The position numbers and the translations under genes are program-made. Under the pieces are notes generated by a model. It worked only from the letters and a program-made list of their open reading frames with translations, was not told the origin of the DNA and made no database searches. From Isotricha intestinalis (taxonomy: Eukaryota; Ciliophora; Litostomatea; Vestibuliferida; Isotrichidae): 57,756 bases of DNA. The stretch lies in NCBI GenBank assembly GCA_023807065.1, contig JAJJLU010000386.1, positions 1 to 57,756 on the forward strand. The letters are read 5' to 3'. Positions within the stretch are counted from its first letter, which is position 1. Each line of letters starts with the position of its first letter. Below are positions 10,115-18,028 of this stretch, piece after piece.

Positions 10115-11257
10115 TTATAATATTTCATTAAAAATTTTAGCCATATTAAAAGGTTCTCCATCTCTTTCAATATCTTCATCTTTAATATCCCAAAACATCA
10201 TTCCTCTAATATCATAATTATTCTCTTTAATGAATTTATAACTAGAAATAATATCATTTTTAGGTACAAATAAAAATCTTTCATTAGCCCATCCATTAGC
10301 AAGTCCAATAACAATTTTATCTTCAGGAATGATAATTTTTTCTCTTCCAAACCCACTTTCTTTAACCATAGAAAAATCAACATAAAATCCATTTTTAACT
10401 TTACTTAAAAATTCCATTAAAATATCTCCAAAAAATTTCTTTTCTCTTTGAAATTTATATAAAGCATGAGTATAACCTTCATAAAATTGAAAAGAAATAA
10501 AATCAAAAGTTTCAATACCAAATTTCTTAATTAAATAAGCATAAACATTTCTTCCATGATAATTAAATTTAGGAACTTCATTTTCCCATTCTTTATGATT
10601 AAATAATAAACTTAATGAAAATTCTTCATTAAAAGGATCTAAATAACTTTCAGCTGGAGCCATTGAAACAATATAATTATTTTTTTTTAATAAAACACTT
10701 AATTGACCCATTAAATCAAGTTCTTTAAAAGTAAATTTATTGATACTATTTGAAAAATCATCATGACCTTCAATATCCCAATCAATACCATCAAATCCAT
10801 AAAAATCTAATGAAGGATCTGATATTTTTTCATTAAATTTAATGAAAGTTTCATAATATTCTTCAGCAGTAAATTTTTCACTTATATGTTTACTGTTCCA
10901 TCCTCCTATTGATATTAAATTTATTATTTTATAATTATTATCTTTAAATTTTTTTGTCATTAATGCTACTTTCTTATAATCTAATCCACGTTGAATTTCA
11001 CATTCTTTTGTTTCTGGATTTTCTGATAAATCTATTGAAAACCATATTATTATATTTAACCCATTTTTCACTGATTCATATACTTTTTCATCACATTGAC
11101 CCCATGATGTATATCCTATTTTTAATTTTTTTGGTAATTCTGGTTTTGACCTTTTTTTTAACTCCATTTTATTTTTTATGATTATTGTAATTATTGTTAT
11201 TATTAATGGAAAAAAAATAGAAAATAAATATTTTTTGAAATTTTGATTTTTTCTCAT
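10115..11257 (-). CDS. Glycoside hydrolase family 18 (chitinase-like), secreted or membrane-anchored
   Basis: The 380-residue protein carries the GH18 signature FDGIDWDIEG at 155-164, with the catalytic acid Glu163 and the supporting Asp residues in place (DxxDxDxE). SIGGW at 116-120 is the conserved beta-3 motif, QFYEGY near 257 corresponds to the substrate-binding QxYN region, and MMFWDIKDE at 353 has the Trp at the floor of the active site. An uncleaved or cleaved hydrophobic N-terminus (YLFSIFFPLIITIITIIIK) targets it to the secretory route. GH18 enzymes cut beta-1,4-N-acetylglucosamine polymers such as chitin, or related glycans. In a bacteria- or fungus-eating ciliate a digestive vacuole role is plausible (inference). 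No chitin-binding module is present. ATG at 11255-11257. Confidence 0.88.
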   Translation of the reverse strand: MRKNQNFKKYLFSIFFPLIITIITIIIKNKMELKKRSKPELPKKLKIGYTSWGQCDEKVYESVKNGLNIIIWFSIDLSENPETKECEIQRGLDYKKVALMTKKFKDNNYKIINLISIGGWNSKHISEKFTAEEYYETFIKFNEKISDPSLDFYGFDGIDWDIEGHDDFSNSINKFTFKELDLMGQLSVLLKKNNYIVSMAPAESYLDPFNEEFSLSLLFNHKEWENEVPKFNYHGRNVYAYLIKKFGIETFDFISFQFYEGYTHALYKFQREKKFFGDILMEFLSKVKNGFYVDFSMVKESGFGREKIIIPEDKIVIGLANGWANERFLFVPKNDIISSYKFIKENNYDIRGMMFWDIKDEDIERDGEPFNMAKIFNEIL

Positions 11258-11616
11258 TTTTATATGATGAATATATTAGTTGCTATTTTTTTTAATTATT
11301 TTTGTTTTATTGTTTATATACGTTAAGAACAAAAATAATTCTATTACAATTCATTTTAATACATGAATCAAAATATTTTAAAATGAGGTTAATTGTATTT
11401 TTTTTTATATTATAATAAGAAACATTATATTATTTTGTTTTATGAATTTCTAAAAATAATTAAATATTAAGAAGAACTAAAACTTAAAAATAAAAAATAA
11501 AAATTATAATAAATTTTATTCTTTAAAAATAAAATCAAATAAAATTCAATAAAAAAAAACAGAAAATTAATAAGAATATATTAATTATAACAATATATAA
11601 TAATTATTATTTACAT
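11258..11616. other. Intergenic, no gene seen
   Basis: About 360 bases of A/T-rich sequence with homopolymer runs between two minus-strand genes. It must hold the promoter of the GH18 gene and the 3' end of the upstream one; I see no distinct motif. Confidence 0.5.
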
Positions 11617-12240
11617 TTAAGAAATTTTTCTTAAACATTTTATAAAACTTGGGACTGGTTCACATTCAAAAGAAAAATCATTAACATTTGCATTATTATT
11701 ATCATATCCTAGATTAATAGTATTTAAATAATTATCTAAAAGAATATTTTTATAATTATGTAATTTTGTATCAACATTAGTTCTTGCATTAGTTGATCCT
11801 ATTGTTGAACATAATTTATTTAAGGTACTTTTATTATATTCTTCTTTCAAAGATTTATATTTTTCATTTATTTCTTCAAAATCCGATAATAATTGCTTAT
11901 AATTATTATTTCCTTTTATGTTTATAAAAAATTGGGAAATTGTATTTTTGAAATATTTATTCTTTTTTTCTTTTTCTTTATTTTTTATTGTTTCTATTTG
12001 TTCTTTATATTTTTTTTGTAAATTATTATATTTTTCTTGAACTTCAATCACTAAATGTGAAATATTATTTTTAGATTGTTCAAATTCTTTTATTGATGAT
12101 TGAGTTTCTTTTAATATGTTATTTAATTCTTTGTTTTCATCTTTTAATTTATTATATTTTTCTAAAAGTTCATTAAATGAATTTTTCAGCAATAAATAAT
12201 CAGAATAAGCTATTTGTTTATTTTTATTATCTTCATTCAT
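11617..12240 (-). CDS. Small coiled-coil protein, 207 residues
   Basis: Unrecognised. Residues 15 to about 145 form an almost continuous charged helix with heptad-like spacing (LLEKYNKLKDENKELNNILK, LQKKYKEQIETIKNKEKEKK). The last 60 residues are Asn-rich and less regular, ending in FIKCLRKIS. No membrane segment. It is read divergently from the AAA+ gene that begins about 210 bases away. Likely a structural or adaptor protein (inference from coiled coil only). Confidence 0.7.
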   Translation of the reverse strand: MNEDNKNKQIAYSDYLLLKNSFNELLEKYNKLKDENKELNNILKETQSSIKEFEQSKNNISHLVIEVQEKYNNLQKKYKEQIETIKNKEKEKKNKYFKNTISQFFINIKGNNNYKQLLSDFEEINEKYKSLKEEYNKSTLNKLCSTIGSTNARTNVDTKLHNYKNILLDNYLNTINLGYDNNNANVNDFSFECEPVPSFIKCLRKIS

Positions 12241-12452
12241 CTTATAAATTAATAAATTAAATAAATGAATAATTATTAAAATTAATAAATTATTTTAATA
12301 ATTTGTTTTAAATATTCTTTTAGTTATATGAAAGAATCAAAAATAGATAAAAACAAATATTTTTTGTTTTATATACAATAAAATCTAATTATTATATTCT
12401 CCACATTATGATATAAAAAACGAAAAAAAAATATATTATTTAAAAATAACAC

Positions 12453-13625
12453 ATGAAATTCTCAAATAAAAACGATATCAATTTCACTATAAATAATACT
12501 CAAAATTTATTAAATGCAACTCAAACAAATCAATTTCAATATAATAATTTCAATCATGAAATAGAAGAAGAAAGGAAAAAAACAGAAAAAATATTAAATA
12601 CATGTCAGGAATATAGAATTCAATCAATGAATTCATTTAAGGAAACAAAAATACAAGAATCATTAGAATATTTAAAAAAAGAATTTTCTATATTACAAAG
12701 ATTAAAAGATTATATAGAACAAAAAGCAAATTATTTAAAAGATTATTTACCAATAATAGCAAATTTATTTTCACAAAATTTAAAACTCAAATCTCATTAT
12801 TATATATCATTATATAGTTTAACAGAAAAAATATTTAAATATAAACCAAAAGATAAAGCAATTTCAACTTCAGAATATATAAATCAATATATTATTGACA
12901 ATACATTTTTAACATTTAATGAAGTTTTTCAAGGAGATGAAAATGATAATTTACAAAATTATTTAATTAAAACTTATCAAAAATCACTTATTTCAAATAA
13001 TAAATCATTATTATTATATGGTCCAAAAGGATGTGGAAAATCAATTTCTGTTTTAGCTCTCGCTGAAAATGAAAATGCTAAATTTATTCAAATAGATAAT
13101 ATTGAATTTTTTAATATTGAAAAATTTTCTCTTGTATTATCAAATATATGTAATGCTAATCAACCAATAATTCTGTATTTTAAAAATATTGAAATTTTTA
13201 TCCCAATTTTAAATCATATCAATTTTATTTTTGATAAATTAATCAAAAATAATCAAGTTAAAAATAAAATATTTATTGTAGCTTCTTCAAGTTTAAAACC
13301 TGAAAAATTACCTAAAGAATTAACAAACTTATTCGTTTATTTATATTATGTCAGTCCTATAATTTCAAAATATAGAATTGATTATATCAAATTTTTATCA
13401 GAAAAATTTAATATTTTTTTAAATATCACTGATGAAAATTTAAATAAATTAAATGTAGAATATTTATATGATTATTCAAATGAAGATATTAAAAATCTTT
13501 TATTATATAAAAATAATTTTAATGAACCAAGAAATGGAATTGTTTTATCTTATGAAGATATTATTCATGGATGTAGATTAATAGCAAAATCAATTTCTCA
13601 ACAAGATATTCTGGAATTTCAATAA
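12453..13625 (+). CDS. Degenerate AAA+ family protein with intact Walker A only
   Basis: A 390-residue protein whose C-terminal half has the shape of a katanin/spastin/fidgetin-type AAA module. The P-loop LLYGPKGCGKS (187-197) is intact. Where Walker B should read hhhhDE, the chain reads IILYFKNIEIF (240-249), so the Asp and Glu are replaced by Lys and Asn. The sensor-1 position is VASSS instead of GATN, and the arginine-finger end RRF is missing (ELTNLFV). The helical lid motif YSNEDIKNLL corresponds to the YSGADIxxL of active members. The N-terminal 100 residues are helical (RKKTEKILNTCQEY onward) and may be a MIT-like bundle. Inference: it may bind ATP but should hydrolyse it poorly, acting as a regulator or scaffold. 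Exact subfamily is uncertain. Confidence 0.75.
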   Translation: MKFSNKNDINFTINNTQNLLNATQTNQFQYNNFNHEIEEERKKTEKILNTCQEYRIQSMNSFKETKIQESLEYLKKEFSILQRLKDYIEQKANYLKDYLPIIANLFSQNLKLKSHYYISLYSLTEKIFKYKPKDKAISTSEYINQYIIDNTFLTFNEVFQGDENDNLQNYLIKTYQKSLISNNKSLLLYGPKGCGKSISVLALAENENAKFIQIDNIEFFNIEKFSLVLSNICNANQPIILYFKNIEIFIPILNHINFIFDKLIKNNQVKNKIFIVASSSLKPEKLPKELTNLFVYLYYVSPIISKYRIDYIKFLSEKFNIFLNITDENLNKLNVEYLYDYSNEDIKNLLLYKNNFNEPRNGIVLSYEDIIHGCRLIAKSISQQDILEFQ

Positions 13626-13684
13626 AAATTATTTTTTAAATATATATATATATAAATAAAATATATATTTGAAAATTTATTTTT

Positions 13685-14662
13685 TTATGTTTTATTTTTT
13701 TTATTTTTAATATAATTATTAAAATTATAGTTACATATTAAAGAAAAAGTATCATTCTTTTTATGAGTAGATGATAATTGATTAATATTAGAAAAATAAT
13801 TAAATGCATTTGTTTTTTTGTTATCAAAAAAAATTTCTTTTTTATTATTTTCTTTATTTTTTCTATATATATCATATATTTTTTCAAATTTTTCATCATA
13901 TTGAGTAGCAAGTCTATTAGAAAAATTACTTATTTTTCTTTGATTAAAATTATTATTATTAAAATTTCTAATTTTATGTTTATTCCTTATATTATCATTA
14001 TCATTATTTGTGAATAAACTTCTTGATCTTTTTGTTTTATAAGCATTTAATAATATATTTTTTTCTTCTTGAGATTTTTTTTCATATAATTGATTCATAT
14101 ATATAATAAATTCTTCTTTATATAAAAATTCTTGTTTATCCTTATTTAATTCCGAAATGAGAGGTTGTAAAATTTTTAAGACTTCTTTAGGAATATTTTT
14201 AAGATTAATTGAATACGATGAAATATAATCATCTTCATCAGAATCTAAATCTTTAAATATTTTTAAAAAAATTTCATTAATTTTATTTTGTAATATTACC
14301 TTATTAATATCTGGTTTTTTTATTTTATTTATTTTTGAATTTTCATTATCACTTTTAGATAAAATTCCTTTTTCTTTTGGTTTTTGACTTTTGTTTTTAG
14401 GATAATTTGTATTATTTAATTTCTTTGATATTAATAATGGCTTAAAAAATTTTTTTTCTTCTTTTTGAATTAAATTTTGTTGCTCTTCTTTTCTTGATTT
14501 ATACAATTTCATAAAAAAATTTTGCCTTTCTTGAAAAGATAATATTATTTTATGACTTTGATGATCATTGTCCTTTATTTTATCATTTATCTTTTTTTTT
14601 GAATTTTCCTCTTTTTCTTTTTCAATTTTTTTATTTTCTTTTAAAAATTTCTTATCAATCAT
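13685..14662 (-). CDS. EF-hand-like protein, short paralogue of the divergent neighbour
   Basis: This 325-residue Lys-rich protein shares several blocks with the C-terminal third of the gene that starts at 15083: SFQERQNFFMKLYKSRKEE, FFKPLLISKKLNN, then FKDLDSDEDDYISSYSIN and PKEVLKILQPLISELNKDK. The block DLDSDEDDYISS has the spacing of an EF-hand loop (D-x-D-x-D-x-Y-I-x-S), although position 12 is not a clear Glu, so calcium binding is uncertain. After it comes a helix-rich tail with NRLATQYDEKFEKI. It lacks the long acidic repeat region and the N-terminal domain of its paralogue. It is convergent with the AAA+ gene (59 bases apart) and divergent from the paralogue. Confidence 0.78.
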   Translation of the reverse strand: MIDKKFLKENKKIEKEKEENSKKKINDKIKDNDHQSHKIILSFQERQNFFMKLYKSRKEEQQNLIQKEEKKFFKPLLISKKLNNTNYPKNKSQKPKEKGILSKSDNENSKINKIKKPDINKVILQNKINEIFLKIFKDLDSDEDDYISSYSINLKNIPKEVLKILQPLISELNKDKQEFLYKEEFIIYMNQLYEKKSQEEKNILLNAYKTKRSRSLFTNNDNDNIRNKHKIRNFNNNNFNQRKISNFSNRLATQYDEKFEKIYDIYRKNKENNKKEIFFDNKKTNAFNYFSNINQLSSTHKKNDTFSLICNYNFNNYIKNKKNKT

Positions 14663-15082
14663 ATTTTCTTTTTTATATTTTTAAAATTATAATTAGTAAA
14701 TTATATTATTTTTTTTAAAAATTATAAAAATTTTGAATTTTAAAAATGCAAAAAATTTAGATTTATTGGTTAAAGCTTATTAAATATGAAAATGAAAATA
14801 ATTTTATTCTAAAATAATATAAATTCTTTTTTTGAGAATAAATTTTATAATTTCATTGATAAATATTTTATATTTTTTATTTTTTCGTTCATTTATTAAT
14901 ATAATGTTATAACAATTATCTGAGTTATTTTATTAATAAATCTAATTAGTTTTTTGATTTAAATAATCCTTATAAAACAAATCAAAAAAAAAAATATAAA
15001 TAATTGATTTCTCTGTATGAAATCATGAAATAAAAAAAAAATAATTTTAACAATAATAAATTATTATATTATAATCAAAAAA
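14663..15082. promoter_or_regulatory. Bidirectional intergenic region between two paralogues
   Basis: 420 bases separate the start codons of two related, divergently read genes, so both promoters must lie here. The sequence is very AT-rich with T and A runs on both sides (for example near 14703-14712 and 14982-14992). No TATA-like or other element stands out against the background composition. Confidence 0.4.
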
Positions 15083-17917
15083 ATGAATACTGGAGGTAAA
15101 AATTTTCCAATAAATAAAGAAAACAATTTAAACATATCAAACAATGATGAAAACGTAGAGCCATTATATATAATGACTTTAGAATTACAAGAAGGAAAAG
15201 CTGAACAATTAAAAATTTATTCAAATTCAGATTCATATACTTTAGCAAGTAATTTTTGTCAAGAACATGGATTAGATAATTCAGCTTGTGATTATTTAAA
15301 AGAAAAAATAGAAAATTTAATGAATCAATATAGAGAAGTAAATAATATTGATGAAATTGAAGAAGAACAAAAAACTGAAAGTACTAAATCTAATCAAAAA
15401 AAAACTTTATTATTTTCTAGTGGAGAAGAAATTGAAGAATTAAAAGATAATGATGATAGTTTAAATTATTCCACAGAAAAAAATTTAAATTTAAATGATA
15501 ATTTTATTATTAATGATAATAATCAAAAAGATGAAGATAAAATTTTCAATGAAAAAGGAAATTCTTTAACTCTTGAGGATTTAAAAAGTAGTAAAAACTC
15601 AGAAAGATACAATAATAATGATAATGATAATAATAATTTTAATGTTGAATCTTTTAAAAATAAAGGAAATAATCAATTAATTGAAGATGATAATGAAAAT
15701 AATAATTATTTAGATGAAGATGATTTTCAAATAAATAACAATGATAATGAAAATTTTATAGATAATGAAAATGAAATTAAAGAAAAAGATAATAAAAATG
15801 AAGTTACAAATAATTTAAAAATAGATAATGATAAAAATATGATTAATGATGATAATAATGATAACATAAATTATTATAATGATAAAGAAGAAAATATAAA
15901 AGAAAAAGATAATGAAACTGAAATTGATCATAATATAAACGAAGGAATTAAAATATTTAAAATGAATGAAAATAATAATATAAATAAAAAAAATCTAAAT
16001 GAACTAGAAGATAATAGAGATTTTGAAATTAATGATAATATAAGTAAAGAAAAAAAAGAATTTGAATTAAATAACAATATTCATAAAGACAAAAATGAAA
16101 ATGAGATAAATAATATTTTAGATGAAGAGAAAAAAGAAAACATAATAGAAACAAATAATGGAAAAGAAAATATAATAGAAACAAATAATGAAAAAGTAAA
16201 TATAATAGAAACAAATGATGAAAAAGAAAAAGATAATGAAACAAATTTAAAAGAAGAAAAAGAAAATATAATAGAAACAAATGATGAAAAAGAAAAAGAT
16301 AATGAAACATATTTAAAAGAAGAAAAAGAAAATATAATAGAAATAAATAAAGAAAAAGAAAACATAATAGAAATAAATAATGAAAAAGAAAATAAAATTG
16401 AACCATTTGAAAAAGATGAAAATAAAATTGAAATTAATGATTACAAAAATGAAAAAGACTTAAATAATATAAATGAAAATAATGAAAATATAAATGAAAA
16501 AATTAATAAATATACTTTAAATAATGTCACAAAAGAGGAGAAAAAAACAAATAAATTAGATAAAAATTTAAATCAAAAGAACAAAAATTTTGAATTAGAA
16601 AATGATATGAAAAAAGACGAACAAAGAAAAATAAATGAAAATGAAATAAATATGCCAGTTAAAAAAGAAAAAAAATATATATCTAAAAACGAACAAAATG
16701 AAAAAAAACCAAAAATTGAAAATGAAAACAATATAAAAATAGATGATAATAATAAAAAGAATGAACATGAAAAATATGAAAATGAAAAAAAAAGAAATAT
16801 AGAACAAAATAATACAAATAATATATTAACTCATAGTACAAAACATGAAACAGAAAATATTAAACTTTCAGAACAAAATCCAAATGAAAATCCTAATAAA
16901 ATTAAAAAAAAATATATTAAAAAAAATAATGATTATAAAAAAAATGAAATGAAATCTAAAATAATTGAAAATAAAATAGAAAATGAAGAAATAAATGATA
17001 TGAATTATAATAATAATAGAACAGAATTATCATTTGAAGAAAGACAAAACTTTTTTATAAAATTATATAAAAAAAGAAAAGAAGATTTAGAAAAATTAAA
17101 AAATCAAGATGAAAAGAATTTTTTTAAACCATACTTAATATCAAAACAATTAAATAATTCAAATAATTATAATAAAAATGTATATGAAAAAAATTATTTA
17201 TTTGCTCAAAAATATCAGAAAAATAAAGAAGATTTATATAAAAAATATTACGAAACACCAATTCAACCAATATTATTAGGAAAAGAAGGAAACGAAAGAA
17301 TTTTACAGAAAAAAAATAATGAAATTTTTTCTAAAATTTTTAAAGAATTAGATTCTGATGAAGATAATTATATTTCATCTTATTTAATAAATACTAAAAG
17401 AACTCCTAAAGAAGTTTTAAAAATTTTACAACCTCTTCTTTCAGAATTAAATGAAGATAAACAATTTTTAGATGAAGAAGATTTTATTGTTACTATGAAT
17501 AAATTTTTTGAAATTTTATCAAAAGAAGAAAGAGATATTTTATTAAATGCTTATAAACCAAAAAGATCAAAAAGTTCATTTATGAATTATAATAATAATA
17601 ATAATAATTCAAATAAAAATAAAAAAAATAATAATAATAATTTTTATAAAAAAAGAAAAATAAGTAATTACTCAAATAGACTTGCTTCTCAACATGATAA
17701 AAAATTTCAAAGAATGTTCGATAATTATTTAAAAACTTACAATGAAAATAATAGGAATCAAATTTTTTTTGATAATAAACATAACATTCAAAGAATGAAT
17801 ATGAAAAGAAATGATTTTTTTAATACTACTCCTATGAGTGTGTTAGGTAAAAATAATGATAATTTTTCAATGATATGTAATTATAATTATGATAATTATA
17901 TTAAAAGTTTGAACTAA
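15083..17917 (+). CDS. Long acidic repeat protein with EF-hand-like C-terminal domain
   Basis: The 944-residue protein has three parts. The N-terminus (about 28-92: PLYIMTLELQEGKAEQLKIY, then NFCQEHGLDNSACDYLKEKI) looks like a small ubiquitin-fold-type domain seen at the head of several protist coiled-coil proteins; I know it only by pattern. Residues about 95-630 are an Asn/Glu/Lys-rich, presumably disordered linker with a degenerate repeat. The C-terminal 300 residues match the neighbouring shorter paralogue: SFEERQNFFIKLYKKRKED, FFKPYLISKQLNNSN, FKELDSDEDNYISSYLIN. The EF-hand-like loop again lacks a clear Glu at position 12. Function unknown; a scaffold is likely. ATG at 15083, stop TAA. 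Confidence 0.85.
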   Translation: MNTGGKNFPINKENNLNISNNDENVEPLYIMTLELQEGKAEQLKIYSNSDSYTLASNFCQEHGLDNSACDYLKEKIENLMNQYREVNNIDEIEEEQKTESTKSNQKKTLLFSSGEEIEELKDNDDSLNYSTEKNLNLNDNFIINDNNQKDEDKIFNEKGNSLTLEDLKSSKNSERYNNNDNDNNNFNVESFKNKGNNQLIEDDNENNNYLDEDDFQINNNDNENFIDNENEIKEKDNKNEVTNNLKIDNDKNMINDDNNDNINYYNDKEENIKEKDNETEIDHNINEGIKIFKMNENNNINKKNLNELEDNRDFEINDNISKEKKEFELNNNIHKDKNENEINNILDEEKKENIIETNNGKENIIETNNEKVNIIETNDEKEKDNETNLKEEKENIIETNDEKEKDNETYLKEEKENIIEINKEKENIIEINNEKENKIEPFEKDENKIEINDYKNEKDLNNINENNENINEKINKYTLNNVTKEEKKTNKLDKNLNQKNKNFELENDMKKDEQRKINENEINMPVKKEKKYISKNEQNEKKPKIENENNIKIDDNNKKNEHEKYENEKKRNIEQNNTNNILTHSTKHETENIKLSEQNPNENPNKIKKKYIKKNNDYKKNEMKSKIIENKIENEEINDMNYNNNRTELSFEERQNFFIKLYKKRKEDLEKLKNQDEKNFFKPYLISKQLNNSNNYNKNVYEKNYLFAQKYQKNKEDLYKKYYETPIQPILLGKEGNERILQKKNNEIFSKIFKELDSDEDNYISSYLINTKRTPKEVLKILQPLLSELNEDKQFLDEEDFIVTMNKFFEILSKEERDILLNAYKPKRSKSSFMNYNNNNNNSNKNKKNNNNNFYKKRKISNYSNRLASQHDKKFQRMFDNYLKTYNENNRNQIFFDNKHNIQRMNMKRNDFFNTTPMSVLGKNNDNFSMICNYNYDNYIKSLN
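16138..16392 (+). repeat. Coding minisatellite (Glu-Asn-Ile-Ile-Glu repeats)
   Basis: Inside the 944-residue protein a short unit is repeated about nine times: ENIIETNNGK, ENIIETNNEK, VNIIETNDEK, then EKDNETNLKEEK, ENIIETNDEK, EKDNETYLKEEK, ENIIEINKEK, ENIIEINNEK. At base level the units are 30 and 36 bases long and differ by few substitutions, and the pair of longer units (16221-16256 and 16281-16316) is a higher-order duplication. This marks recent slippage or unequal exchange and probably length variation between alleles. Confidence 0.75.
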
Positions 17918-18028
17918 TTCTTTTTTTATTAAATTTAAAATTAAAAAATCAATTTAAAAAAAAGAAAAAAATAATTATATTTAAAAAAAGAATAATCACT
18001 TTTTCATGAAAAAATAAAAAAATTGATA

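Noticed and set aside
16029..16406. Leu/Phe-rich antisense frames across the repeat protein
   Set aside because: Open only because the sense-strand repeats have no stop-complement codons; repeats of hydrophobic residues mirror the sense repeats.
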